DNA of 64,000 nucleotides from Bacillota bacterium (GTDB lineage Bacteria; Bacillota; Clostridia; Lachnospirales; Lachnospiraceae), in assembly GCA_023392535.1 (NCBI GenBank), contig JAEVYY010000008.1, positions 124,001-188,000 of the forward strand, read 5' to 3'. The position numbers and the translations under genes were made by a program. Numbering within the stretch: the first letter of the stretch is position 1; each line of letters starts with the position of its first letter. The notes under the pieces were generated by a model. That model did no database searches. It saw only the letters and a program-made list of their open reading frames with translations, and was not told where the DNA came from. This document shows positions 27,140 through 35,837 of the stretch, piece after piece.

Positions 27140-27899
27140 GACTTCCTCCCTTTGCTTGTAGAACCGTTAAGGTATCAGCAATCTTACGATACATCTCATC
27201 ATCAGTGGATTCACCTCTATAAAGCTGATGAAAAATACTACCATCTTTGATAAATAATACGCGACGGGCACATTTAGCAGCCTGAATACTATGAGTAACC
27301 ATAACAATTGTCTGTCCCTCCCTGTTAATCTCTTCGAACATATCTAATAGTTGCGATGCGGCCTTGGAATCCAATGCACCGGTCGGTTCATCTGCCAATA
27401 TCAATTTTGGGTGGGTGATCATAGCGCGGGCCGCTGCCGCCCTCTGTTTTTGCCCTCCGGATACTTCATAGGGATATTTTTGCAATAATTCTGCGATGCA
27501 AAGCTGCTTAGCAAGCGGTTGTAGTCTTTTTGCCATTTTTTCATACTCCATTCCCTGTAATACAAGAGGTAATAAGATATTGTCTTGCAAAGTAAAAGTA
27601 TCCAGTAAATTAAAATCCTGAAACACAAAACCCAGGTTATCTCTTCGAAATGCACATATTTCTTTTTGTTTGATTTTCGTTAATAAGACTCCATCCAGTC
27701 GTATTTCGCCACTGGTGGGCTGATCCAGTGATGCCAAGATGTTAAGCAATGTGGTTTTTCCAGATCCGGATTCTCCCATAATTGCAACATATTCTCCCTG
27801 TTCTACTGAAAATGATACATTACTTAATGCCTGTACCTGATTATTTCCTTTTCTTGTGGTATAAATTTTTTTTATATTTTTTACATCCAATAGTGCCAT
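27132..27899 (-). CDS. BceA-type ABC transporter ATP-binding protein
   Basis: A 255-residue MacB/LolD-family ATPase that pairs with the BceB-like permease. Walker A is GESGSGKTTLLN (about 39-50), Q-loop FVFQDFNL, signature VSGGQKQRAAAARAM, Walker B LILADEPTGALD and H-loop VTHSIQ. The start at 27899 has AAGGAGG 7 nt upstream; longer in-frame starts lack one. A 157-bp gap separates it from the kinase gene, holding a promoter with a poor -35 and a repeated motif that looks like a response-regulator operator. Confidence 0.94.
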   Translation of the reverse strand: MALLDVKNIKKIYTTRKGNNQVQALSNVSFSVEQGEYVAIMGESGSGKTTLLNILASLDQPTSGEIRLDGVLLTKIKQKEICAFRRDNLGFVFQDFNLLDTFTLQDNILLPLVLQGMEYEKMAKRLQPLAKQLCIAELLQKYPYEVSGGQKQRAAAARAMITHPKLILADEPTGALDSKAASQLLDMFEEINREGQTIVMVTHSIQAAKCARRVLFIKDGSIFHQLYRGESTDDEMYRKIADTLTVLQAKGGSHA

Positions 27900-27957
27900 T
27901 TTTTCCTCCTTACTATCTGCCTTTGTTTCTTTGATGTTCTTGTTCGATACCAACAAA

Positions 27958-28024
27958 AGTATAGCAAAAAAAGAAATGTATTGCCTTTACGATAGCTTAC
28001 ATTTCTTCCTCCAATCTTACATTT
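27958..28024 (-). promoter_or_regulatory. Probable activator-dependent bceAB promoter and operator
   Basis: The minus-strand -10 is TATACT (27963-27958); the hexamer 17 bp upstream, AGGCAA, is a poor -35. Flanking it is a perfect 10-bp inverted repeat, AAGAAATGTA (27971-27980) and TACATTTCTT (27998-28007), and CTTACATTT recurs as a direct repeat at 27996-28004 and 28016-28024 (20-bp step). This fits binding of the linked response regulator, which in known Bce systems activates the transporter promoter. Confidence 0.5.
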
Positions 28025-28056
28025 TTGCAAGGTAACTCGCATTTTAATTTATACCC

Positions 28057-29052
28057 TTATATTCGCTTAAGACAAAGCATGAATTTTGTTCCTTTACCAA
28101 CCGTAGAGCTTACCTGAATGGTATAACCCAAACGATCTATGATTTGTTTGCATAAATAAAGTCCTATTCCTGTCGATTTCTTGTCCATCCTTCCATTATA
28201 TCCTGTAAAGCCACATTCAAATATACGTGGGATATCTTCACTTCTGATACCAATTCCCGTATCCGTAATAATTAAAGTTTCTGTAATTTCATCAAAAGTG
28301 ATAGAAATAACACCTTTGTCAGTATATTTAATACAATTTGAAAGGATTTGTTCGATACAAATGCTAAACCACTTCTCATCCGTAAGTACCATAGCCGTGA
28401 ACGGTCGTAATGCAAGTGACAATTTCTGTCTTATAAAATTTCCAGCATACTTCTTCACTACCTGTTTGACCATGTCATACAAGGAATATGTCTGAAATAA
28501 CAAATCCGTAGAGTCACTTCTGATCCTTAAGTATTGAAGTACCATATCCGCATACTGTTCAATCTTAAATAACTCATTTTCAATTCTACTATTTAATAAA
28601 TTTGGCTCAGCATATAGAATTAACTTCATGGCAGCTATTGGCGTCTTGATCTGATGCACCCATAGTGTATAAAAATCATTCATAGAATTTTCACGTTCCT
28701 GTAGCAAGGTACCTGCTTCTGCTTTACTTACACATATTTCTCTTATTATTTTTTGATACATAGTTTCTAATAAGTGCTCCGCATCCGGCATATTATCTAT
28801 AAATTGCGCACTATTTTGGAGTACTGTCAAGAGTGCTTTATACCGATCGTAATATTGCTTATAATCTACCAATGCAAATACGATAATCACAACACCACAA
28901 AGAAGTACAAAATAATTCATTATAATGATTGGTAATTCATACGTAATCGTAATGATTATTAGAATTAAAATACAGATACCAAAAAGACTAATTACCTTTT
29001 TCCTGGCCTTCAGCCATTTCATTAATAAACTCAATAACGATAATTCTCTCAT
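28057..29052 (-). CDS. BceS-type intramembrane-sensing histidine kinase
   Basis: A 331-residue kinase with two close membrane helices (about 20-38 and 45-63) and almost no extracellular loop, as in BceS-like kinases that sense through their transporter. The DHp box is LWVHQIKTPIAAMKL (about 131-145, His134), the ATP-binding N-box is QILSNCIKYTD, G1 is DTGIGI and G2 TGIGLYLCK, all intact. It begins 16 nt after the regulator gene and precedes the ATPase and permease genes. Confidence 0.92.
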   Translation of the reverse strand: MRELSLLSLLMKWLKARKKVISLFGICILILIIITITYELPIIIMNYFVLLCGVVIIVFALVDYKQYYDRYKALLTVLQNSAQFIDNMPDAEHLLETMYQKIIREICVSKAEAGTLLQERENSMNDFYTLWVHQIKTPIAAMKLILYAEPNLLNSRIENELFKIEQYADMVLQYLRIRSDSTDLLFQTYSLYDMVKQVVKKYAGNFIRQKLSLALRPFTAMVLTDEKWFSICIEQILSNCIKYTDKGVISITFDEITETLIITDTGIGIRSEDIPRIFECGFTGYNGRMDKKSTGIGLYLCKQIIDRLGYTIQVSSTVGKGTKFMLCLKRI

Positions 29053-29068
29053 TTTTCACTTACCCATC

Positions 29069-29746
29069 TTATTCGTTTAGCAAGTACCCAATCCCTTTCT
29101 TTGTTGTAATAAAATCATGCAGACCAGAATCATCCAACTTTTTTCTGAGCCTTGTCATATTTACTGTTAGTGTATTATCGTCCACAAAGCAATCTCCATC
29201 CCAAAGATGTTGCATGATCGCTTCTCTTGAGACACAGTTCCCTTTATTCACGAATAAAATCTGTAGTATTCTGAATTCATTCTTGGTCAATTCTATCTTA
29301 TCCCCGTCTAATTCTAACATTCCATTCGAAAGATTTAATACGGCCCCTTTACACTCCATTAGTGTTATATTGCTTTGAAAAGAATACGTTCTTCTAAGTA
29401 TTGCTTGTATTTTAGCAGATAATACCACAAGATCAAATGGCTTGGTTATGAAATCGTCCCCTCCCATATTAATCGCCATTACTATATTCATATTATCACT
29501 GGTCGATGAAACAAAAATAATCGGAACTTTTGATAAGTTACGAATTTTTGCGCACCAATAATACCCATTATAAAAAGGTAGTGAAATATCCATTAATACA
29601 AGGCTTGGAGAATACTGAACAAATTCTGAAATAACATTATTAAAATCATTCACTGTTTTTGTCAAATATCCCCAAGTAGATAGATATTTCTTTAGTTCAA
29701 GAGCAATTACTTTATCATCTTCTACAATTAGTATCTTATATTGCAC
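29069..29746 (-). CDS. BceR-type response regulator (OmpR family)
   Basis: A 225-residue two-domain regulator: receiver (1-120) with phospho-Asp in LVLMDISLP (about Asp53), the Thr/Ser of FVSSTSD and Lys of ITKPFD, then a winged-helix DNA-binding domain (130-225, ELTKNEFRILQILFVN and NTLTVNMTRLRKKL). The start codon is GTG at 29746 with GGGAG upstream. It heads the regulator-kinase-ATPase-permease set and should activate the bceAB promoter; a related motif and a palindrome lie in its own promoter. Confidence 0.92.
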   Translation of the reverse strand: MQYKILIVEDDKVIALELKKYLSTWGYLTKTVNDFNNVISEFVQYSPSLVLMDISLPFYNGYYWCAKIRNLSKVPIIFVSSTSDNMNIVMAINMGGDDFITKPFDLVVLSAKIQAILRRTYSFQSNITLMECKGAVLNLSNGMLELDGDKIELTKNEFRILQILFVNKGNCVSREAIMQHLWDGDCFVDDNTLTVNMTRLRKKLDDSGLHDFITTKKGIGYLLNE

Positions 29747-29768
29747 GACTTATTCTCCCTTTTATCTT

Positions 29769-29807
29769 TATGTTAACACTATAACATATAAATTCTGCTT
29801 ATAGCAA
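29769..29807 (-). promoter_or_regulatory. Promoter and palindrome upstream of the BceR-like gene
   Basis: On the minus strand TTGCTA (29807-29802), 18 bp, TATAGT (29783-29778). A palindrome TATGTTA-N6-TAACATA (29769-29788) covers the -10, and ATAGCAA/TTGCTAT arms (about 29801-29823) surround the -35. The region could carry autoregulation. Confidence 0.4.
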
Positions 29808-29969
29808 TTTACACTTTTGCTATTGCTTTCTTATGGAATCGCAAATTTTATGTTCTTTCACTATAATTTTTATGGTTTTTATTGTATAATGAAATATCAT
29901 GAGTTATTGTTTGTATACAAGATCTTGAAACTTTCTTGTCTTTTTATTAAGTGTATAGGGGTGAGTATA

Positions 29970-30692
29970 TTGAACAGCAATAAAAATAATAAAAAGAACG
30001 TTACAACAATTGCGACTGCTGAGGAAAACTGTGCAGCTTTATTTTGTTTGCTTTCTCATGACCTACGAAATTCTTTATCCAGTGTAATCACCACCAGTAA
30101 TTATATACTGGAGAGCTATTCTTTATTATCTGAGCAGAAAAAGATTTCCTTGCTTACGCATATCAGCGATCATTCTAAGGAACTTCTGGAACGTTTAGAA
30201 AATATCTTTTCCATGAGCAAAGTCCTTGAACATTCTCTGGTTTTCATTGACGAGCCAATTGAGACCATCATCCCATTGTCTATCCGCAGAGTGCGTGTAA
30301 AAATTCCTGATTTTGAAATCCAAGTATCGCTTCCCCCTGTGCTACTGGTTGTATCTATGGATTTTGTTCTTATTGAGCATGCTTTCATGCTTTTATTCAT
30401 GAATCTGTGGAATCATAAGAACGAAAACGATACTCTTCATTGCCATGTGGAAGAAAAAGGGAAAGAGGTTGTTTTCCATATTCATCCAACGCCCATTACT
30501 TCCTATGAAGAGGATTTTTCTCCCATCCTATCTCCTGAACAAAATCAAAAATTTGATAATACCGCATATTGTGATAAAGATTTGTCTATTTGTGAGCTTA
30601 TTATCAACGCTCATAAGGGCACCCTTCATACTCTCACTACACAAAATATACCCTCATACATCATTACATTGCCGTTAAAGGAGAACTGCTGA
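29970..30692 (+). CDS. KdpD-like histidine kinase with degenerate ATP-binding domain
   Basis: About 240 residues, with no membrane segment or sensor domain after the chosen start. The start is uncertain: I take TTG at 29970 because AGGGGTGA precedes it; the frame is open back to 29817 through the divergent promoter region. The dimerisation/phosphoacceptor box is intact (LLSHDLRNSLSSV). The kinase domain is not: the G1 glycines (DxGxG) are missing where HPTPITS stands, and G2 reads DKDLSICELII instead of GxGLxIC. The response regulator begins 1 nt after its stop. It may be a phosphatase, a scaffold or a decayed kinase. Confidence 0.65.
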   Translation: MNSNKNNKKNVTTIATAEENCAALFCLLSHDLRNSLSSVITTSNYILESYSLLSEQKKISLLTHISDHSKELLERLENIFSMSKVLEHSLVFIDEPIETIIPLSIRRVRVKIPDFEIQVSLPPVLLVVSMDFVLIEHAFMLLFMNLWNHKNENDTLHCHVEEKGKEVVFHIHPTPITSYEEDFSPILSPEQNQKFDNTAYCDKDLSICELIINAHKGTLHTLTTQNIPSYIITLPLKENC

Positions 30693-30693
30693 C

Positions 30694-31416
30694 ATGGATA
30701 GGAATATTTCTGTTTTAATAGTTGAAGATGAAAAAAATATATGCGATATTATTGCAGCAACGCTTTCTTCCAAAGGCTATATCACATCTCAGAGCTATGC
30801 CGGGAAAGATGCAATCAATAAAATAAATTCACAAATACCTGATGTCATACTTTTAGACCTGCTGCTTCCTGACATGAGCGGTATGGAAATTATAAAAAAT
30901 GTCAGAGTTTTTTCTTCCGTTCCCATCATTGTCTTATCTTCACTCTCAGATGAGGAAAAGAAGGTCGAAGCTTTGGATCTGGGTGCCGATGATTATATAT
31001 CCAAACCATGCGGAAACTCTGAATTACTGGCAAGGATTCGAACAGCAGTACGTCATAGTCAACGCAATCAGTCTACGGCTACACCTTCCTCTATCTATCG
31101 TGTCGGGGATCTGTACATTAACTTTGAGAAAAGACAAATTTTTGTGGGAGATAAGGAGTTACGCTTAACACCAGTTGAGTACAAACTGGTGTCATTATTG
31201 GCACACAATTGTGGTAAAGTAATGACAAATACTGCCATTATGACTAAAATATGGGGGCCTTACGTGACACCTGATAATGGTATTATTCGTGTTAATATAG
31301 CGAATATTCGCAGAAAGATAGAAAAAAATCCTGCTGAGCCAAAATACATATTTACAGAACCTGGAATCGGTTACCGTATGGTGGAAGAATTAGATGATAC
31401 CTATGAAGGGGCTTAG
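30694..31416 (+). CDS. KdpE-like response regulator (OmpR family)
   Basis: A 240-residue regulator: receiver with the acidic pair VEDEKN, phospho-Asp in VILLDLLLPDMSG (about Asp53), Ser of IVLSSLSD and Lys of ISKPCG, then an intact winged-helix domain (ELRLTPVEYKLVSLLA, VNIANIRRKIEK). No kdpFABC potassium ATPase genes lie nearby, so KdpE similarity is by sequence style only. It is paired with the kinase-like gene directly upstream. Its stop codon lies inside a 14-bp hairpin. Confidence 0.88.
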   Translation: MDRNISVLIVEDEKNICDIIAATLSSKGYITSQSYAGKDAINKINSQIPDVILLDLLLPDMSGMEIIKNVRVFSSVPIIVLSSLSDEEKKVEALDLGADDYISKPCGNSELLARIRTAVRHSQRNQSTATPSSIYRVGDLYINFEKRQIFVGDKELRLTPVEYKLVSLLAHNCGKVMTNTAIMTKIWGPYVTPDNGIIRVNIANIRRKIEKNPAEPKYIFTEPGIGYRMVEELDDTYEGA

Positions 31417-31438
31417 CAAAATACTTGCTAAGCCCCTT
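31406..31438. terminator. Strong hairpin between converging genes (no T-run)
   Basis: AAGGGGCTTAGCAA (31406-31419) pairs perfectly with TTGCTAAGCCCCTT (31425-31438) around a 5-nt loop. Neither strand has a T-run after it, so it is not a standard intrinsic terminator; it may protect 3' ends or aid factor-dependent termination. Confidence 0.55.
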
Positions 31439-31465
31439 ACCCCTAAATTTCTATCTGTTCTTATC

Positions 31466-32845
31466 TTATCTCGTTGGTAAATTCGGAATGCCATCAAAAC
31501 CAGCTTGCAATTCGGCATCTGTTGGAATGGAATCCGTCATTTCCCCATTATGGAACTTTTCATAAGCAACCATGTCAAAGTAGCCTGTGCCTGTAAGACC
31601 AAATACTATCGTCTTTTCTTCTCCTGTCTCTTTACATTTTAAAGCTTCCTCAATAGCCACTTTGATCGCATGGCTGCTCTCTGGCGCCGGAAGAATTCCT
31701 TCTACCCTCGCAAATTGTTCAGCCGCTTTAAATACATCTATTTGCTCTACACTTCGTGCTTCCATAATACCCTGGTCATATAGTTCCGATAAAATAGAAC
31801 TCATACCGTGGTAACGTAAACCACCTGCATGATTGGCGGATGGAATAAAAGAACTTCCTAACGTATACATTTTTGCCAATGGACAGACCATCCCTGTATC
31901 ACAAAAATCATATGCATATTTTCCTCTTGTCAGACTAGGGCAGGATGCTGGTTCCACCGCTATAAATTGATATTCTTTTTCCCCTCTTAATTGTTCTCCC
32001 ATAAATGGCGATAATAATCCGCCCAAATTAGATCCACCACCCGCACAACCAATGATGATATCCGGTGTAATATTATATTTATCCAAAGCTGTTTTTGTTT
32101 CCAATCCGATAATCGTTTGGTGCAATAAGACTTGCGATAATACACTTCCTAAAACATACCTGTAACCTTCCAGACCTGTGGCTACTTCCACCGCTTCTGA
32201 GATAGCACACCCCAGACTTCCCGTTGTACCAGGATGATCTTTCAATATCTTTTTCCCTATTTCCGTGGTCAGAGAGGGAGAAGGCGTAACACTTGCACCA
32301 TACGTGCGCATCACTTCACGCCTAAATGGTTTTTGCTCATAGGATACTTTTACCATATAAACTTTACAATCCAAATCAAAATAAGAGCAGGCCATTGATA
32401 ATGCAGTTCCCCATTGTCCAGCCCCAGTTTCTGTGGTCACACCCTTTAATCCTTGCTTTTTCGCATAATAGGCCTGTGCAATCGCGGAATTTAATTTGTG
32501 ACTGCCACTCGTATTATTTCCCTCAAATTTATAGTAGATTTTTGCAGGTGTATCCAATTTTTTTTCAAGACAATAGGCTCTTACCAATGGAGACGGACGG
32601 TACATCTTATAGAAGTTCCGGATATCTTCCGGTATATCAATATAGGGCGTTGTGTCATCTAATTCTTGTCGTACCAGCTCATCACAGAAAACTGGTTGCA
32701 ATTCCTCAAATGTCATTGGCTGTAATGTGCCAGGATTTAATAGAGGAGCAGGTTTTTTCTTCATATCAGCCCGAACATTGTACCATTGCCTTGGCATCTC
32801 GCTTTCCTCCAGATAGATCTTATAAGGTATTTCTTGATGATTCAT
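31466..32845 (-). CDS. trpB: TrpB2-type tryptophan synthase beta chain-like PLP enzyme
   Basis: A 459-residue PLP enzyme of the TrpB2 class, which carries an N-terminal extension (EIPYKIYLEESEMPRQWYN) absent from the classical TrpB. The PLP lysine is in GSHKLNSA (about 117), the catalytic-loop segment is ETGAGQWGTALS, and the phosphate loop is CAGGGSNLGG. It should join indole and serine to give tryptophan. No trpA or other trp genes are near, which suggests indole salvage. Expression is controlled by an upstream T-box with a UGG (Trp) specifier, which independently supports a tryptophan role. Confidence 0.9.
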   Translation of the reverse strand: MNHQEIPYKIYLEESEMPRQWYNVRADMKKKPAPLLNPGTLQPMTFEELQPVFCDELVRQELDDTTPYIDIPEDIRNFYKMYRPSPLVRAYCLEKKLDTPAKIYYKFEGNNTSGSHKLNSAIAQAYYAKKQGLKGVTTETGAGQWGTALSMACSYFDLDCKVYMVKVSYEQKPFRREVMRTYGASVTPSPSLTTEIGKKILKDHPGTTGSLGCAISEAVEVATGLEGYRYVLGSVLSQVLLHQTIIGLETKTALDKYNITPDIIIGCAGGGSNLGGLLSPFMGEQLRGEKEYQFIAVEPASCPSLTRGKYAYDFCDTGMVCPLAKMYTLGSSFIPSANHAGGLRYHGMSSILSELYDQGIMEARSVEQIDVFKAAEQFARVEGILPAPESSHAIKVAIEEALKCKETGEEKTIVFGLTGTGYFDMVAYEKFHNGEMTDSIPTDAELQAGFDGIPNLPTR

Positions 32846-32889
32846 AAATAAACTCCTTTCTCGGTGTATCGATATCTAATGTCATCCTA

Positions 32890-33170
32890 TGAAATAGAAA
32901 AGCTCCCATCTCAGCGGTAATTAACTGCTGGGACAAGAGCTGAAAATTTCTTGCGGTGCCACCCTGCTTGATGCATAATGCATCCTCTCTGCGCATACTA
33001 GCATATGCTGATTCTTGTTAACGGAGTATCTTCTCCGGCTCCCCTACTCTTAGTCATTTATACTATTTCAGTTTGCCCTCAGGAGTCCATTCTTCTTTGC
33101 CTTTTCTTGCTATAATTCCACCGTCTATAGCTCTCTGTATCGCAAGTATCAAAGATTACTTACTCTCCCT
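32890..33170 (-). promoter_or_regulatory. T-box leader, tryptophan specifier (UGG)
   Basis: On the minus strand the leader has the stem I region with AGAGCTATAGACGGTGGAA, a specifier UGG followed by A at 33089-33087 (AATGGACTCC), the conserved T-box AGGGTGGCACCGCAAG near 32965-32950, and a terminator AGCTCTTGTCCCAGC...AGATGGGAGCT followed by TTTTCTATTT. Uncharged tRNA-Trp should favour the antiterminator and switch on the TrpB2 gene. Confidence 0.88.
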
Positions 33171-33184
33171 CAATGGTTTTAAAA

Positions 33185-33213
33185 ATTTTATAACATTCAC
33201 GTAATTATGTCAA
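33185..33213 (-). promoter_or_regulatory. Promoter of the Trp T-box transcript
   Basis: TTGACA (33213-33208), 17 bp, TAAAAT (33190-33185) on the minus strand, just ahead of the T-box leader. Confidence 0.7.
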
Positions 33214-33227
33214 GATACCTGAATTAA

Positions 33228-34484
33228 TTATTTACATACATATTTTTCATATTTATTGTAATCTTCCTTTTTACAATTTAAGTGAAGTCTAATTCCTTCT
33301 GTTTCATATTCTATTTGTTTGACATCTGCAGATTCCTTTAAAATGGCTAAAAGATTCCCTTTCGAATATGGCAGCAACATATCACACTCCAAATAATCTT
33401 TTAATAAGGTTACTTCCATTAATCGTATCAGTTCTTCTAATCCAATCCTCGATTTTGCAGACATATAAATGCTGTCATTTCCAACAGTGGGTATCTGTTT
33501 TTCCAGCAAATCAGCTTTATTAAATAGATAGATAATCGGTACTTCTTTGGCACCAATTTCATTTAATGTCTGTTCTGTAACTTTCATGTGCTCTTTATAA
33601 TGCTCATCTGAAAAATCGATTACTTCCACTAAAAGATCTGCATATTTTGCTTCCTCTAAAGTTGAACGAAATGCTTTGATCAGATTATGAGGCAACCGTT
33701 CGATAAATCCAACCGTATCGGATAATAAAAAAGGTTTATGATTTTTAGGCATGATTTTACGTACTGTTGTATCCAACGTAGCAAATAGCATATCTTTCTC
33801 TAATACCAACTTATGATTGTCATCCATAAATTCTTCCATCATAGCATTCAGAAGGGTTGACTTCCCCGAATTTGTATAACCTACCAAAGCAACTCGTGGT
33901 ATACCTGATTGCATTCTCTGCTTTCTCTGTGTCTGCCGTTCCTTAGAAATAGTCTCCAGCTCTTTTGACAGCTCACTGATACGATGTTCAATTCTGCGTT
34001 TATCCAGTTCGATTTTTTTTTCACCAGCACCTTTATTACTAAGACCACTGCCGCCGCCTTGTCTGCCAAGCGATGTTCTAAGCCCAGCTAATCTGGGAAG
34101 CATATATTGAAGCCTGGCTATTTCGACCTGCATTTTTGCTTCTTTTGTTTGTGCTCTGGAAGAAAATATATCCAGAATTAGTGCCGTTCTGTCAATTACT
34201 TCTAACTCCATTTCCTGTTGTAGGTTACGCAATTGCATGGGAGCCAATACATTATCAAATATAATAACTGTGGCTTCTAAAAGCTCTGCCTGTTCCTTCA
34301 CTTCGCTTACTTTACCTGAGCCAATATACAAGCCTTTATTGATATTTGGTAGATTTTGTACCACACTCCCTACCACTTCCATATTACAAGCTTCTGCCAG
34401 ACTACTAAGTTCCTTCATCGAATGTTTAAAATCCGTTCCGTCCCCTAAATTTACTCCTACTAATAGCGCCTTTTTCAATTCCAT
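33228..34484 (-). CDS. hflX: GTPase HflX
   Basis: A ribosome-associated GTPase that splits stalled 70S ribosomes. About 418 residues. The N-terminal HflX domain has KGLYIGSGKVSEV and IFDNVLAPMQLRNL, then a Gly-rich linker (LGRQGGGSGLSNKGAGE) and a coiled coil, and the G domain: G1 GYTNSGKS, G3 DTVGFIERLP, G4 NKAD. I chose the ATG at 34484 because AGAGG lies 7 nt upstream; an ATG at 34523 overlaps the tyrS stop by 4 nt and would add 13 residues by coupled translation. It follows tyrS. Confidence 0.93.
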   Translation of the reverse strand: MELKKALLVGVNLGDGTDFKHSMKELSSLAEACNMEVVGSVVQNLPNINKGLYIGSGKVSEVKEQAELLEATVIIFDNVLAPMQLRNLQQEMELEVIDRTALILDIFSSRAQTKEAKMQVEIARLQYMLPRLAGLRTSLGRQGGGSGLSNKGAGEKKIELDKRRIEHRISELSKELETISKERQTQRKQRMQSGIPRVALVGYTNSGKSTLLNAMMEEFMDDNHKLVLEKDMLFATLDTTVRKIMPKNHKPFLLSDTVGFIERLPHNLIKAFRSTLEEAKYADLLVEVIDFSDEHYKEHMKVTEQTLNEIGAKEVPIIYLFNKADLLEKQIPTVGNDSIYMSAKSRIGLEELIRLMEVTLLKDYLECDMLLPYSKGNLLAILKESADVKQIEYETEGIRLHLNCKKEDYNKYEKYVCK

Positions 34485-34519
34485 ATAAGCCTCTTCTATT
34501 CTAAAAACAACCTCTTGCA

Positions 34520-35746
34520 TCATGCATGCGTTGTAATTACTTTACGGAAATTCTTTTTTCCTCTTTTTATAACGATCCCATCCTGAAAATCAATCTCGTT
34601 GAAAGTTGCTTTGATATCTGTTATCTTTTCACCTTCTACTGTAACGCCACCTTGCTCTACGGCCCTTCTGGCATCCGATTTAGAACCTACCAGTTCTGCT
34701 TTTAACAATAATGTTAAGATATCGATCTGCCCTTGTGTGAAATCTTCTTTATTCAAGGTCGTTGTCGGCATATTTTCTGCAACACCTATTGAAAACATTG
34801 CTTTCGCAGCACCTTCTGCTTTTTTTGCTTCTTCCTCCCCATGAACCAATTGCGTCAGTTCGAAGGCCAGAATCTCTTTCGCCTGATTCAATTGACTACC
34901 TTCCCAATTATTCATACTGTTAATTTGCTCCAAAGGCAGGAATGTCAGCATTCTGATACATTTTAATACGTCTGCGTCTGCAACATTTCTCCAGTATTGA
35001 TAAAATTCAAATGGTGATGTCTTATTCGGGTCAAGCCACACTGCACCAGATTGTGTTTTTCCCATCTTCTTTCCCTCAGAATTCAATAATAGGGTAATCG
35101 TCATAGCAGATGCATTTTTACCTAATTTACGACGGATGAGTTCGGTACCTCCAAGCATATTGCTCCATTGATCATCTCCACCAAACTGCATATTACAACC
35201 ATATTTTTGAAATAACTCATAAAAATCATAACTCTGCATAATCATGTAATTAAATTCCAGGAAACTTAACCCCTTTTCCATCCTTTGCTTATAACACTCT
35301 GCTGTTAACATTCTATTCACACTGAAGTGCGGTCCAACTTCTCTAAGCAGATCAATATAATTTAGATTCATCAACCAATCTGCATTATTTACCATCAATG
35401 CTTTTCCTTCAGAAAAATCAATAAATCTACTCATCTGCTGCTTAAAGCAATCACAATTGTGTTGAATTATTTCAGGTGTCATCATCTGTCTCATATCACT
35501 TCTTCCAGAAGGATCTCCAATCATACCTGTTCCTCCGCCGATAAGTGCAATCGGTCTATTGCCAGCCATCTGTAGCCGCTTCATTAGGCAAAGTGCCATA
35601 AAATGTCCAACATGTAAACTATCTGCGGTAGGATCAAATCCAATATAAAAGGTAGCTTTCCCATGATTAATTAATTCTTTGATTTCTTCTTCATCTGTTA
35701 CCTGTGCAATTAATCCTCTTGCAACTAATTCGTCATAAATTTTCAT
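34520..35746 (-). CDS. tyrS: Tyrosyl-tRNA synthetase
   Basis: Class I aminoacyl-tRNA synthetase, 408 residues, the usual length. The HIGH-like motif is HVGH in DPTADSLHVGHFMAL (about 41-55), tyrosine-binding residues lie in NYMIMQSYDFYEL, and KMSKS is present as KKMGKTQSG (about 230). A C-terminal S4 RNA-binding domain (about 345-405) is seen. It lies behind a T-box leader with a tyrosine specifier and its own strong promoter; hflX follows with overlapping ends. Confidence 0.97.
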   Translation of the reverse strand: MKIYDELVARGLIAQVTDEEEIKELINHGKATFYIGFDPTADSLHVGHFMALCLMKRLQMAGNRPIALIGGGTGMIGDPSGRSDMRQMMTPEIIQHNCDCFKQQMSRFIDFSEGKALMVNNADWLMNLNYIDLLREVGPHFSVNRMLTAECYKQRMEKGLSFLEFNYMIMQSYDFYELFQKYGCNMQFGGDDQWSNMLGGTELIRRKLGKNASAMTITLLLNSEGKKMGKTQSGAVWLDPNKTSPFEFYQYWRNVADADVLKCIRMLTFLPLEQINSMNNWEGSQLNQAKEILAFELTQLVHGEEEAKKAEGAAKAMFSIGVAENMPTTTLNKEDFTQGQIDILTLLLKAELVGSKSDARRAVEQGGVTVEGEKITDIKATFNEIDFQDGIVIKRGKKNFRKVITTHA

Positions 35747-35837
35747 CCTGTATTCTCCTTATTATCTCAATTTTTCGAACAAATATGTGACCTTCTTCCG
35801 CATAAGCGCGTGCGCATCCAAGGTATTTCCTATAACG

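Noticed and set aside
29817..29969. N-terminal extension of the KdpD-like kinase to 29817
   Set aside because: It overlaps the divergent promoter region, lacks an SD and looks like random hydrophobic sequence; the TTG at 29970 has a good SD.
29970..31416. Potassium-responsive KdpDE system
   Set aside because: No kdpFABC genes, no Usp or sensor domains, and the kinase has a degenerate ATP site; only the general family style is similar.
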